A stretch of 64,000 nt of DNA from Hibiscus mutabilis (taxonomy: Eukaryota > Streptophyta > Magnoliopsida > Malvales > Malvaceae), in contig CM033744.1 in assembly GCA_019671005.1 (NCBI GenBank), positions 17,476,128-17,540,127 of the forward strand, given 5' to 3'. The notes below the pieces were generated by a model. That model had not been told where the DNA came from. It saw nothing but the letters and a program-made list of their open reading frames with translations, and ran no database searches. Position 1 is the stretch's first letter. The number at the start of each line of letters is the position of its first letter. Of this stretch, positions 34,837 through 45,070 are shown one piece after another. The position numbers were made by a program, and so were the translations under genes.

Positions 34837-36957
34837 GTAGCTGAGACTGATAAAAAGGGGAATTAGTTCGAGTTGAAATTTTATTTTATGGATATCTGAT
34901 CAAGGATTATTAAGAGAAATTTATCCGATAAAGATTTCGGGTAAATTATCAGTATATTGGACCAAGTCAAAATTTCAAGATTTTGATTTTTACAAAATTA
35001 TGGAATATTTTGTATGTCAAAAATATTTACATATGGAGATCAGAATTATGAGAATTTCAGATTTTACCCGATAGTTGGAAAGTGGAAAAATCGTAGAAAG
35101 TGAATATCGGGTAATCGAATCGAATTGGAATTTTAAAGACAGTTCCAAGGATTATGGAAAACTCATAAAATATTATTTTATGGATATTTTATTACATTTG
35201 GTTGGATTCTAACTAGATTTAGTTAGATGTCGATGGAATGGCAATTTTCAAGCCTTGTTAGTAAATAAAGTATAGTTGGAGGGCAAATTGGACATTTGCC
35301 ATGGATGGCATTTTTGAAATATTTTGAAATGTTGAGGGCATTTTTAGAAAATTAAAAACACATGGATTTAATCTTGGCCCTTGGTTTATGATAAGATTAA
35401 ATATAGCCATTGGATTTGAAGGTTAAATTAGTAATTTCACTAATTAAATGAATTTAAAATTCATTTAATTATCACATGTGAATGAAGAGGATAAAAGATT
35501 AACTAATTTGTTCATCTTTCTTGGGTATTTTCGAAACACAAGGGGGAAAAGGAAAGAAAATTTTCTTTGGCAAATTTGAAGGTTTTAAAGTTAGAATCAA
35601 GGTATGTTGCTTTGAAATAAATTGATCTATGCTTCACGCTCTTTCTTTTGACAGTAATATTGTATGCGATTATGAAGAATAGTTCATTTTCTTGAAGAGA
35701 GAGAAATTGGAATTTCATGAACTATGTTGGAATTAAGTCTTGATTTAAGTAACTCAAGTGTTGTAAACATGAAAACAAGCTTGAATTTAGTTTAATTCTA
35801 TGTTCAAGGTTATAAACCCTAACCCTAGAATTTGGGGATTTGGTTAGGGAATTTAATAAAGGATGGAAATGAATGATTTGTGATATTAGAAGCCTTAATT
35901 TGATGTTAGAATAAAAAAAATTCCCTTACGAAGAATAATGGACCAATGCGGTTAGAATTGGAAATAAAGGGGAAATTATTGTGAAGATTATTCTAGCATT
36001 AGAAATGATGAGATTTTGATCAAATTAGCTTGATTTGATAATTTACAACCAAAATGGAAATATTGGAAAGTAAGGGACCATTTCGGTCAAAGAACAAAAA
36101 TTAGAAGAAATTATGGAAAATTTCCATAAGATTAGATATGATGAAATTATGATTTTACAAGCTTTAAAATGTCATTTGAACCATTTTAGAAGTTTGTAAA
36201 AACATATGGATCAATTCAAAAATCTTGGAAAGTTTGGGGACCAACTCGGCATTTTGGAGAAAGTTAAGGACTAAAGTGAAAAATTGTTTTCATAGAAGTA
36301 TTATGCTGGAATTAAGGTTAGAATGAGTTATAAATCTTTCTTTGAGTAAAGGTTGAAAGAAATACAAAGTATTGAGGAAAATTCAAGGTGTTAAAGGTAT
36401 AATGACTTATGTCATGAAACTAAGATTGCACAATTATAGGAATAATTGTAGGAAAATTATTCATATTGTATTTATGTGTTAGTATGATAATAACATATAA
36501 TTTGAAATGTATATGTGGCCTGTTAATACACATGTAGATCGTGATCAAAACCGAGATCGAGCTAACAATCGAGGAGAGGACATAGATCAAAGCTGAAGCT
36601 TAGTGAGGCTAAGTACTTATTGGCAATTTATAAAGTGTCAAGGTGAATGCATTTTTATGCATGGATGATAATATGATTATCATTTGGAAGTCTTGTGATA
36701 AGTCTACCTTACTAATAATTGCTTGATAATTATATTTTTAAATCATGAACTTATATTTGACATATTGATAATTGTCAAAGGTAGAACTATGATGCATTTG
36801 ATCACTAGATATATCAGGCATGTGTGTTTATATTATATTTAGGCTATGAACTGCCCAGTATTTAATTATATTGCCATGGATGAATCGAATATGGAATTGG
36901 AAAATATGTCCAAATAGGTAATTGAGGTATAGAGTATAATTGGCATGCCATAGAGTC

Positions 36958-37068
36958 CAGCGGTTTAGCACTTCGGTGTAGTTCATTAACACTTAGGTGT
37001 GGTTCTTTAGCACTTATGTGCAGTCTCTTAGCACTTCGGTATGGTTTACTAGCACTTTGGTGCGGTTT
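36958..37068 (+). repeat. Five-copy 22-bp array TTAGCACTTCGGTGTGG
   Basis: Five head-to-tail units, each with GCACTT..GGTGC-type arms that could form a small hairpin. The same five-copy array is in the Element 9 LTR at 61440-61556. Confidence 0.8.
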
Positions 37069-37119
37069 TGACTCGTGTACTTAAGTCCTCAAACTATGTT
37101 GGGCAATAATCTATTTGAT

Positions 37120-37490
37120 AGTAAATGGTTAATAAATTAGAGAGTAAGTGAACTCTCGGATAATGGTAATAAATGGTTAATAAATTAGAGAGTACGTGAA
37201 CTCTCAGATAATGGCAATAAATGGTTAATAAATTAGAGAGTAGGTGAACTCTTGGATAATGGCAATAAAATTAGAGAATTAGTGAACTCTCGAATAATGG
37301 TAATAAATTAGAGAGTAAGTGAACTCTCGGATAATGGCAATAAATGGTTAATAAATTAGAGAGTAAGTGAACTCTCGGATAATGGTAATAAATGGTTAAT
37401 AAATTAGAGAGTAAGCGAACTATCAGATAATGGTAATAAATGATAAATAATTTAGAGAGTGGGTAAACTCTCAGATAATGGGAAGGATAA
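37120..37490 (+). repeat. 48-bp hairpin minisatellite, eight copies
   Basis: Units of TTAGAGAGTAAGTGAACTCT plus an AT-rich spacer; each has perfect arms GAGAGT and ACTCTC around a 6-nt loop. Most units are 48 bp, one is shorter (near 37270). The Element 9 LTR has one degenerate copy (61616-61650). Confidence 0.88.
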
Positions 37491-37632
37491 TAATAGGATT
37501 TATGAATCTGGATTATATTATGTTAATTTGATTAACATAAGGGAAATAAAGGAATAGTGATCAAACTGCATGTTTATTATATTATTGATATAATTCAAGC
37601 ATGTTGATTAATATTAAATAGTTATAATGCCT

Positions 37633-37652
37633 CACTAAGTATATACTTAGTG
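37633..37652 (+). repeat. Perfect 20-bp palindrome
   Basis: CACTAAGTATATACTTAGTG reads the same on both strands. A one-mismatch version is at 61802 in the Element 9 LTR, and a related CTAAGTATAACTTAG is found in family VI LTRs. Confidence 0.9.
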
Positions 37653-38187
37653 TGTGATGGTTTTTCACGCGTAGGTAGAAAACACGGTTCCGAGTAAGGA
37701 GTAAGGCATCACTATCAAAGGGGATATATGCAGTGTCGATAATTACATCTTTGATGTATTTTGATATTTCTAGTTGGCATGTATAAATAAATAGTATCTC
37801 CTTTCAAACTAGTCTAGATATGGATTGTAGTAATAATATCTAGATAAGTGGTTAGTATATGATATTGAGTTTTATTTAAATGTACTAGTTTAAAGAAATT
37901 GCTAGTAACGAAAATCGGGTAAGATTATAATAATGAAATTTTAGAGTAATCAAAATGATTTTTATTTTAGGCAATTTTGTTAATTGTATAGTATAGTTAA
38001 AAATTGCCAAATTGCTGCCTAAAATCGAGGTCTATCTGATGGATTAAAAAATTGGAAATAATTTTACGTGATTAAAAAAAATTTAAATTGTCATTTTTGA
38101 CTTGTTCGGATAGCATAAAATATGGTTTAAACATCATGTGACACTCTACACTAGTATTGGGTAATAAATACTGGTAAGGGTGTTACA

Positions 38188-38192
38188 AAATT
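38188..38192 (+). repeat. Right target site duplication of solo LTR
   Basis: AAATT, identical to 34514-34518. Confidence 0.85.
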
Positions 38193-38217
38193 GTACCCTA
38201 ATTTTTAGGGTATTACA

Positions 38218-40019
38218 GTAGCCCTCAACGGTTATAATGCATAAATCCACCAGCAGGAGAATTGTCACACTCTTGACCCCTCGACCGCTAAGGTTTTCAT
38301 GGTGGAGCATGGCACACTCTTAATCCCTCGACACACATGAGGCAACTTATTATAGTGCACTTCAAACCCTATGGCTAGCCAACTATATCCGATAACAATT
38401 TATCTCAATCACTTGCCGATATACTCAATAAAAACCTCATTAACTTATTGTGTTACATATGCATCAATTCAAACCATTTTCCAATACATTAAACCATGTA
38501 TTCTAGCATTCTCAACATACTTTCATAAATCATTGGCTATGCTCAAATCTCATCATGTATAATCATTTGCAACATCTTTCATTTATAAAACATGCATATA
38601 ACAGTATGTAATCAAATCTATAAACATGAGCATGAGATTGTATTTGCAAAACTAAAAACGAGAGAGAGCTCAACCAATACTTACTTTCTAACATAGATAA
38701 GTGTTTCAAACTTATTCTAAACTCCCAACAACCATCTTCAAACCTTTTGAAAGCAGTAAATCATTTTTCCACTCACCTACAACCCAAAGCTCACTAGCCG
38801 TTGCGAGAATCAAGCTTCCGCAACCTCTCCAAAAGCTATAGAATTCAACTCCCCTGCTTTAGCCAAACAAAAATAGAGGATTAATGCACCTCCATACATC
38901 TGTAATTTTCAGAAACCAACAAACACAATTTCATCTCTCTAAAAACCATCAAACGCCTTTATAAAACAACCGAAATAATCACTAAACTTCATCTAAACAA
39001 AGCCCAACCAAAACCTATTAATTATAACATCTTAACAACATCAATTAACATCTAAAAACATCTTAATAACGTCCTTATACCTCCAGCAACTCTACAACAC
39101 CAACATCACACCAAAATCTAACTATTTACAACCTAGAAAATTAGTGATTCACATAGTTTCGAGATTCCTTTAATTAATCACTTATTTAAACATTAAAATA
39201 AATCTTATAAGAGATCCAAATCAATTAGATTTTATACAAAACAGATCCAAAACAGTGTATATCAAATTTCCACATAAAAACTCAATTAAATCATCATATT
39301 CATGTTTTAATCATATTTCTATAACATAAATCAGTTGTAAAGGATCAAGAACTTGGGAATTTCAATAAATAACCTCTAATTAGAGGAGAGAAACGAAAAT
39401 TACCTCTAATTGTTGATTTCTCCCTTAATTGGCAAAGAATGGTTTAAATCCATGTAGATTTTGTTGTAGGAATCAAGTACAAAATGAAAAGGAAATCAAA
39501 AGAGATTGATTCCTAGAAATTTTGGTAAGAAGATGATAGTTTGGCTACTGTGAAACTTGAGACAAAAGTGATAGAAAAGTTAGTTACGTGAGAAAGTGAT
39601 TTGTGAAATTGAAATTCCTTTTTATTAATTCTATTTTCTTTTAATATTAAAAGCAATTAAAAACATTTCTAAACTATCCTAAATTAAGTGAAAAATCTGA
39701 TGGAAAATTTCGGTTAATTAGCTCCTTAAAGATTATAAGTTTTGACCCTTTTACGATTTAGTCACCAAAAATAATTTTGAAAACTTTGCATTTTAGTCAC
39801 CATACCAAAATGTCCGAAAATCAGATTTAATTCCTTCAAATTGAATTTACAAAAATACTTAAAATATTAATAAAGTACTTTCTATTTTCCATATTTTATT
39901 TTAGCCAAAAATAATTTTATAAGATTTATTTCCTGCAACTAACTTGATTCGCCTAATCTGGTCTCTCAAACCGTCTAATTGATCAGTCCAACCTCTAGGT
40001 CTAATTTTAGGGCGTTACA
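38218..40019 (-). repeat. 3' LTR of Element 5 (family I), truncated
   Basis: The LTR start on the minus strand is TGTAACGCCCTAAAATTAG at 40019, directly next to the polypurine tract. It continues to 38218, where the minus-strand LTR 31272-38217 is inserted; the rest of the LTR is not found. It contains the CTCGACCGC/ACTCTTGACCCCTCGA repeat at 38270-38330. Confidence 0.8.
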
Positions 40020-40020
40020 A

Positions 40021-40036
40021 CTCTCCCCCTCTTAAG
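40021..40036 (-). other. Polypurine tract of Element 5
   Basis: Minus strand CTTAAGAGGGGGAGAG, one base from the LTR start. Confidence 0.9.
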
Positions 40037-40947
40037 AATTTTCATCCTCAAAATTTACCTGGAGCAAAAAGGTAAGCAAAGTACTTCAACATGTCCTCCC
40101 TTCTTTCCCAGGTGCCTTCCTCGACACCACGATGTCACCACGACACCTTCACCAAGTCTATGGTCTTTCCATGAAGAACCATGCTGCTTGAATCCAGAAT
40201 TCTCACTGGCTCCTCAACATAGGTTAAACTCAGGTTAAACTCAATCTCCTCAACAGGCATCACATGCGAAGGATCTAAACTATACCTCCGAAGCATCGAT
40301 ACATGGAAAACATCATGTATCTTTTCTAACTCCTTCGACAACCTCAATCCATAAGCAACTAGACCAACACACTCCAACACTTCATAAGGCCCAATAAACC
40401 TAAGACTTAACTTGCCTTTTCATCCAAACCTCATCACCTTCTTCCAAGGCGAAACCTTAAGAAACCCACGATCACCAACCGCAAAGTCAATCTCCCTACA
40501 GTTTAAGTCATCATATGACTTTTGCCGATCCGAAGCCACCTCCAACCGATCACTAATAAGCATCACCTTCTCATTGGTATCCTTCAACACATCAAGCATA
40601 CAAATATACTTTTCTCCTGCCTCTGCCCAAAATTGTGGCGTGCGACACCTTCTATCATACAAAGCCTCGTACGAAGGCATTTGGATACTAGCCTGATAAC
40701 TATTGTTATAGGCAAACTCCACCAAAGGTAACTGCTTCTCCCATGTTCCTTGAAAATAAATGATGCAACATCGAAACATGTCCTCCAACACTTGGATAAC
40801 GCATTGAGACTGACCATCCGTTTTTGGATGAAACGAAGTACTAAAGTTCAACCGCGCACCCAAAGCCTCATGCAAACACTCCCAAAACCTTGCTGCAACA
40901 TGCGGATCTCTATCCAACACTATAGACTTTGGCACCCCATGAAACCT
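40037..40947 (-). pseudogene. Integrase core and C-terminus of Element 5
   Basis: On the minus strand from 40947: GVPKSIVLDRDP (second catalytic Asp), FHPKTDGQSQ, where the family has TDGQSE, so the catalytic Glu is now Gln (40804-40806), then EFAYNNSYQ, PWKKVMRFG, and after a frame change IHDVFHVSMLRRY and the C-terminal tail. A short break separates 40420 and 40380. The N-terminal half lies beyond Element 6 at 48936-49300. Three catalytic residues would make a live enzyme; one is lost. Confidence 0.88.
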
Positions 40948-40952
40948 CACAA
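40948..40952 (+). repeat. Left target site duplication of Element 6
   Basis: CACAA, identical to 48931-48935. Confidence 0.92.
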
Positions 40953-43900
40953 TGTAATACCCCAAAATATAGCCTAGAGCTTTAACATTAGTTTGAATGT
41001 AATTCAAATTTGTTTGAAATGCTTTTAGAATGAATAATTAGAAAGGACTAATCTGAATGTTGTTATGAGTTAGAGTTTGCTTGTTAAATTTTCACTTTAC
41101 CAAGGACCTAAACACTTGTCCAACCAAGGACAAGGAAAGGTGTTAGGGGGAGATGTGACTCACAGCTTGAAGGTGAAGGAAAAGATAAACAATGTTCATC
41201 ATCTTTATCTCTTCTTCTTCCTCCATAATCGAAGCTAAGCATGAGGGAAAGAGAGAGGTTAGAGAAAGCTTAGGAGGATTGGAATCGAAGCTTAATTTGG
41301 TTCATTTCCTTGAACCATTCTTGTATAGCTTAAGTAAGAAAGGTGAAAATACTCTTTCTTCCTTGTTATTCAAATTTAATTTGAGTACTTGATTGTATAT
41401 CTCCATGAATCTTGTTGTTAATAGAATTGTTAGAAATTTTAAACTCATACTAGGAGATTTCTTGGTGCATTCGAATGACATGCAGGTTATGTTTACCATG
41501 CCCTTGAGATTTTTGCAACATAGTTAACATGACCAAATTGCTTGTTAAGTAAATCTTAGGAATTTTTCAAATATGGTGGACCGTTGTTGCTTGTATAGTT
41601 GAGTTTAAAATGGACATTTTTGGAACAATTAGGGGTTGGTTTTGAATTAAAGGGGATGTCCTGTAAATCTGGAAACAAGGGTTGTCTTATAAAATTATGG
41701 AGACAGATTTATATAAACATGAAATTATATCGATTGTTTTGATGTTCTTATATGTATACATGATTAGTTGGACAGTTTTGTATAAGCATGAAAGTATATG
41801 GACTGTTTTGATGTGTTTATATGTATACATGTTTAGTTGGACAGTTTTGTATAAGCATGAAAGTATATGGACTGTTTTGATGTGTTTATATCTATACATG
41901 TTTTGTTAGGCAGTTTTGTATAAACATGCAATTATATGGACTGTTTTGATGTGTTTATATGTTTACATGTTTAATTGGAAAGCTTTGTATAAACATGAAA
42001 TTATATGGACTGTCTGAATGTGTTTTTATGTATACATGTTTAGTTGGACAGCTTTGTATAAACATGAAATTATATGGACTGTTTTGATGTGCTTATATGT
42101 ATACATGTTTTGTTGGACATTTTTGTATAAACATGAAAGTATATAGACTGTTTTGATGTGTTTATATGCATACATGTTTAGTTGGACAGTTTTGTATAAA
42201 CATGAAATTATATGGACTGTTTTGATGTGTTTATATGCATACATGTTTAGTTGGACAGTTTTGTATAAACATGAAAATATATGGACTGTTTTGATGTGTT
42301 TAAATGTATACATGTTTAGTTGGACAGTTTTGTATAAACATGAAAGTATATGGATTGTTTTGATGTGTTTATATGTATACATGTTAAGTTGGACAGTTTT
42401 ATATGGACTGTTTTGATGAGTTTATATGTATACATGTTTAGTTGGACAATTTTGTCTAAACATGAAATTATATGGACTGTTTTGATGTGTTTATATGCAT
42501 ACATGTTTAGTTGGACATTTTTGTATAAACATGAAATTATATGGACTGTTTTGATGTGTTTATATGTATACATGTTTAGTTTGACAATTTTGTATAAACA
42601 TGAAAGTATATGGACTGTTTTGATCATATATGTAAGTATATATGTGTGTCATGGGATGTTTATACAAATATTATCGAATACCAATGTATTAGAGAATATA
42701 TATATATATATATACATATTTAGGGGCTTTTTGTAAGTTGAATGAATTGAATTGGTTATAATGGCTTGTTACTATGTTTGAGGTACAGGTCATGTTTTGA
42801 AAGAGTAAGAAAAAAAAGTTAGTTGTAAGCTAGGAGTAATTATGGATTCAGGTATCTCATAACTTCGGGATAAGAGGAGAAAAGAGTTAGTTGGAATATA
42901 GTAGTGATTGTGGATTCAGGTATCTCATATCTTCAGGATAAGAAGTGAGTGTAGTCACATTGTCTCAGATGACACAGTGTCATTCCGATTCTTGAATTTA
43001 TATTTTGATATATGAAACGTGTGAATATGGATGCATATGAATATATTTTGCATAAGACTCAAGTAGAGAAAATTGGGGAAGGGCATTCAAGCATGGCATC
43101 CTTGATAAATTATTTTTTTAATATTGCATTACATATAAAACATGTGCCTCGCTATGTTTTATTTGATTTTAATAAATGATAATATGCTTCCTTTGAAAAA
43201 TTAGGAATCAAACTATGAACTTCTTTTTCATAAGACTCTAATAAAGCAAATCAAAACTTAAAATGATATAAAGTAATAACCCTTAAGCCTTCCGAAGCTA
43301 TTAGCTCATCGTTGCCTCAAAAGATTAAGTTTCCTGAACAATGGAAGTCCATGGACACTTTGGTATGATGCAGAGGTATAATTCAGGGACTACGGTCCAC
43401 GAACTATGGCTCAAGGGTGACGACCCCACATGTATGATATATTGGTGACTGTAGGAGGTGACTGGCAGATAGTAAGGAGATTGGTGACAGTTGGATGGAT
43501 AGAGAAGAAAAGCTAGGTCTGTTATGCTACACACTAGCCATTGCTTTGTGCTATGTGATTCTAAAACCAATTCTATTTATGACCAAAGGTGATCCAAGGC
43601 AAACGTTTTAAAAGTTATTAACTTTGTAAGAAATCTGTTAAGACTCTGATAAGCTCTATTAAGCACTCTAATAAGACTTGTTAAGAATTCTAAAATTTTT
43701 GATAAGTTAGATAAGAAATTGGAAGGAACTCATTTGAAAACCTTAAAAGATATTCAGTAAGATTGGAAAGACTATGATTTGCAATAAAGCTTCCAATAAG
43801 CAAAGCCACGTTTAAGTTAAGATTAAGACATAAGTATCAATTGTTAACTTATGGTTGTATTCTTTGAATTTCTACTCAATCTCTACCTCAATTAGGCTAT

Positions 43901-44837
43901 ACCAGCCTAATACATTCATTGTCATGCATTTTTAGGATTAAAAGAAGTTATGTATTTCGATCATGGTTTGAGGTTGCAAGTCATTCTCCAAAAATTTCGT
44001 GTAACGGTTATGTATTTCTTTTAAAGAACTCATAGTTGGTGAAATATTGATGTTAATTATGCATAAGTGCACTTAGATAACCTTTTGATTTCCTATATGT
44101 ATAAGTTTCCTAAGTAATTATCTTTAAATGCAATGGCCTATTATGCTTCTTGATTTCTTGTTGGATAAGCTTTGCTTAATTATGGTAATCGAATAGTTGC
44201 TTGGTAGCTAAGCTATGTTAGTAAAGAGTTTGAATGTATTCTTGTTAACCAAGTTAAATTAGATACAATGCTTGAATTAAAAGGAATGCTTGACTAGTTA
44301 TATGTTTGTAATGATTGTATACAGTAATATGCCTCGATTTTTGCTTATATATTTATAATTAAACTACATTTTCTAAAATCATTAAGATAAATATTTCTTG
44401 TATGACAAGTAAAGTGAAGTTGAACTACCTTTCGATCATGAAATGAGGAATGATAATGAGCTTTAAATTAGTTATGATATGATCATGTTATTTAGCATTG
44501 GTTATGTTGTTTGAATAAATGATAAGCATGCTATGGAATAATCTGAATGTCAATATGGCTCTAACTTGTTAAAACTTAAGTGTATGTTATGATGTATTTG
44601 ATTACTATTAGAAATTGGATTAAGCTTGAATTAATTTCCCTTGAAAGGTGAAAATGAAATGTATCGCTTATGAATTATGTTTAATTTCTTAAGTTGTTTG
44701 AGAAAATTTTGTAAGCCTCTTGATTTAGTAAAAGTTTTCTCTTTTGATTCATGTGAGACCTAATTTGGATTTCTGAATTTTGTTTTGATGAAATCTTCTA
44801 TTTCAGTTTTCTTCCGAACCAGGTAAATGATGTTACA
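40953..44837 (+). repeat. 5' LTR of Element 6
   Basis: 3885 bp. Compared with the 3' LTR it lacks about 48 bp near 41043, where a deletion fell between two GAA repeats. It contains the 69-bp array (41690-42640), a TA run at 42694-42714 and a duplicated AGGTATCTCATAACTTCGG block (42850 and 42919). Confidence 0.93.
41690..42640 (+). repeat. 69-bp tandem array, 5' LTR of Element 6
   Basis: About 14 units with strict 69-bp spacing of the word GTTTTGATGTG (for example 42079, 42148, 42217, 42286), except one unit shortened to about 53 bp near 42400. Since 69 is divisible by three, frames stay open on both strands (plus 42153-42416, minus 42026-42382), giving 23-residue peptide repeats. No other sign of coding. 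Confidence 0.92.
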
Positions 44838-44840
44838 ATT

Positions 44841-44853
44841 TGGTATCAGAGCT
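44841..44853 (+). other. Primer binding site of Element 6
   Basis: TGGTATCAGAGCT, a perfect initiator Met tRNA site, three bases after the LTR. Confidence 0.95.
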
Positions 44854-45056
44854 AGAGTTTAGTCGATTCTAGGACTAAACCGAAGCCTATTGTATGTCTG
44901 CATTCAACATATGCCACCTAGGAGTTAAAATTTTATTCAGTACCTGTGGCTTGCAACTAATACGATCTGCTTCTTTTCTGTGTTAATAACAAATCTGCAT
45001 AAAAGCAATAGACTCAGCTGCTTAGTTCAAGAGAAATTCGAGGAAGAATTTCTTTT

Positions 45057-45069
45057 AAGGGAGAGAGAA
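45057..45069 (+). other. Polypurine tract of Element 6
   Basis: AAGGGAGAGAGAA, one base before the 3' LTR. Confidence 0.92.
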
Positions 45070-45070
45070 T

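Larger units (their letters stand above)
34519..38187 (+). mobile_element. Element 8: solo LTR (family IV) with 5S-derived segment
   Basis: 3669 bp, TGTAATACCTC to GGTGTTACA, flanked on both sides by AAATT. With one LTR, no internal region and an intact target duplication, this is a solo LTR, as left by recombination between the two LTRs of a full element. The 5' LTR of Element 9 is the closest relative. It carries a 5S rRNA-like piece (34774-34836), two hairpin arrays and a 20-bp palindrome. Confidence 0.88.
31272..38217 (-). repeat. Element 6-related LTR, minus strand, split by a solo LTR
   Basis: Two parts, 31272-34518 and 38193-38217. Read on the minus strand it begins TGTAATACCCTAAAAATTAG at 38217 and matches the right-hand two thirds of the Element 6 LTR, for example 31560-31850 against 43290-43620 and 32215-32340 against 42840-43020. 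It lacks the 69-bp array of Element 6, and its last ~0.9 kb is missing at the 31271 junction. It sits in the Element 5 3' LTR. Confidence 0.7.
44838..45070 (+). other. Internal domain of Element 6 (233 bp)
   Basis: Contains the primer site, a leader similar to that of Element 9 (62367-62460), and an ATGCCACCTAGGAG stretch at the place where Tekay-like gag usually starts; it runs five codons to a stop. Then about 100 bp of unique sequence, and GAAATTCGAGGAAGAATTTC, the usual end of the 3' untranslated region, before the polypurine tract. Everything between gag start and 3' untranslated region has been lost. Confidence 0.85.

Noticed and set aside
37120..37490. CRISPR-like array (repeat with hairpin, regular period)
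   Set aside because: Spacers are as repetitive as the repeats, and the context is a plant LTR; this is a minisatellite.
42694..42714. TA run as a meaningful microsatellite
   Set aside because: Short simple repeat of a common plant type; absent from the other LTR, so only local slippage.
42026..42736. Open frames of 60-150 codons with regular 23-residue repeats (also 46171-46699)
   Set aside because: They follow from a 69-bp repeat unit without stops in several frames on both strands, sit inside LTRs, and show no start context or coding bias.
43325..43570. 81-codon minus frame in the Element 6 LTR
   Set aside because: The matching stretch in the 3' LTR (47390-47640) has different stops; no protein similarity.
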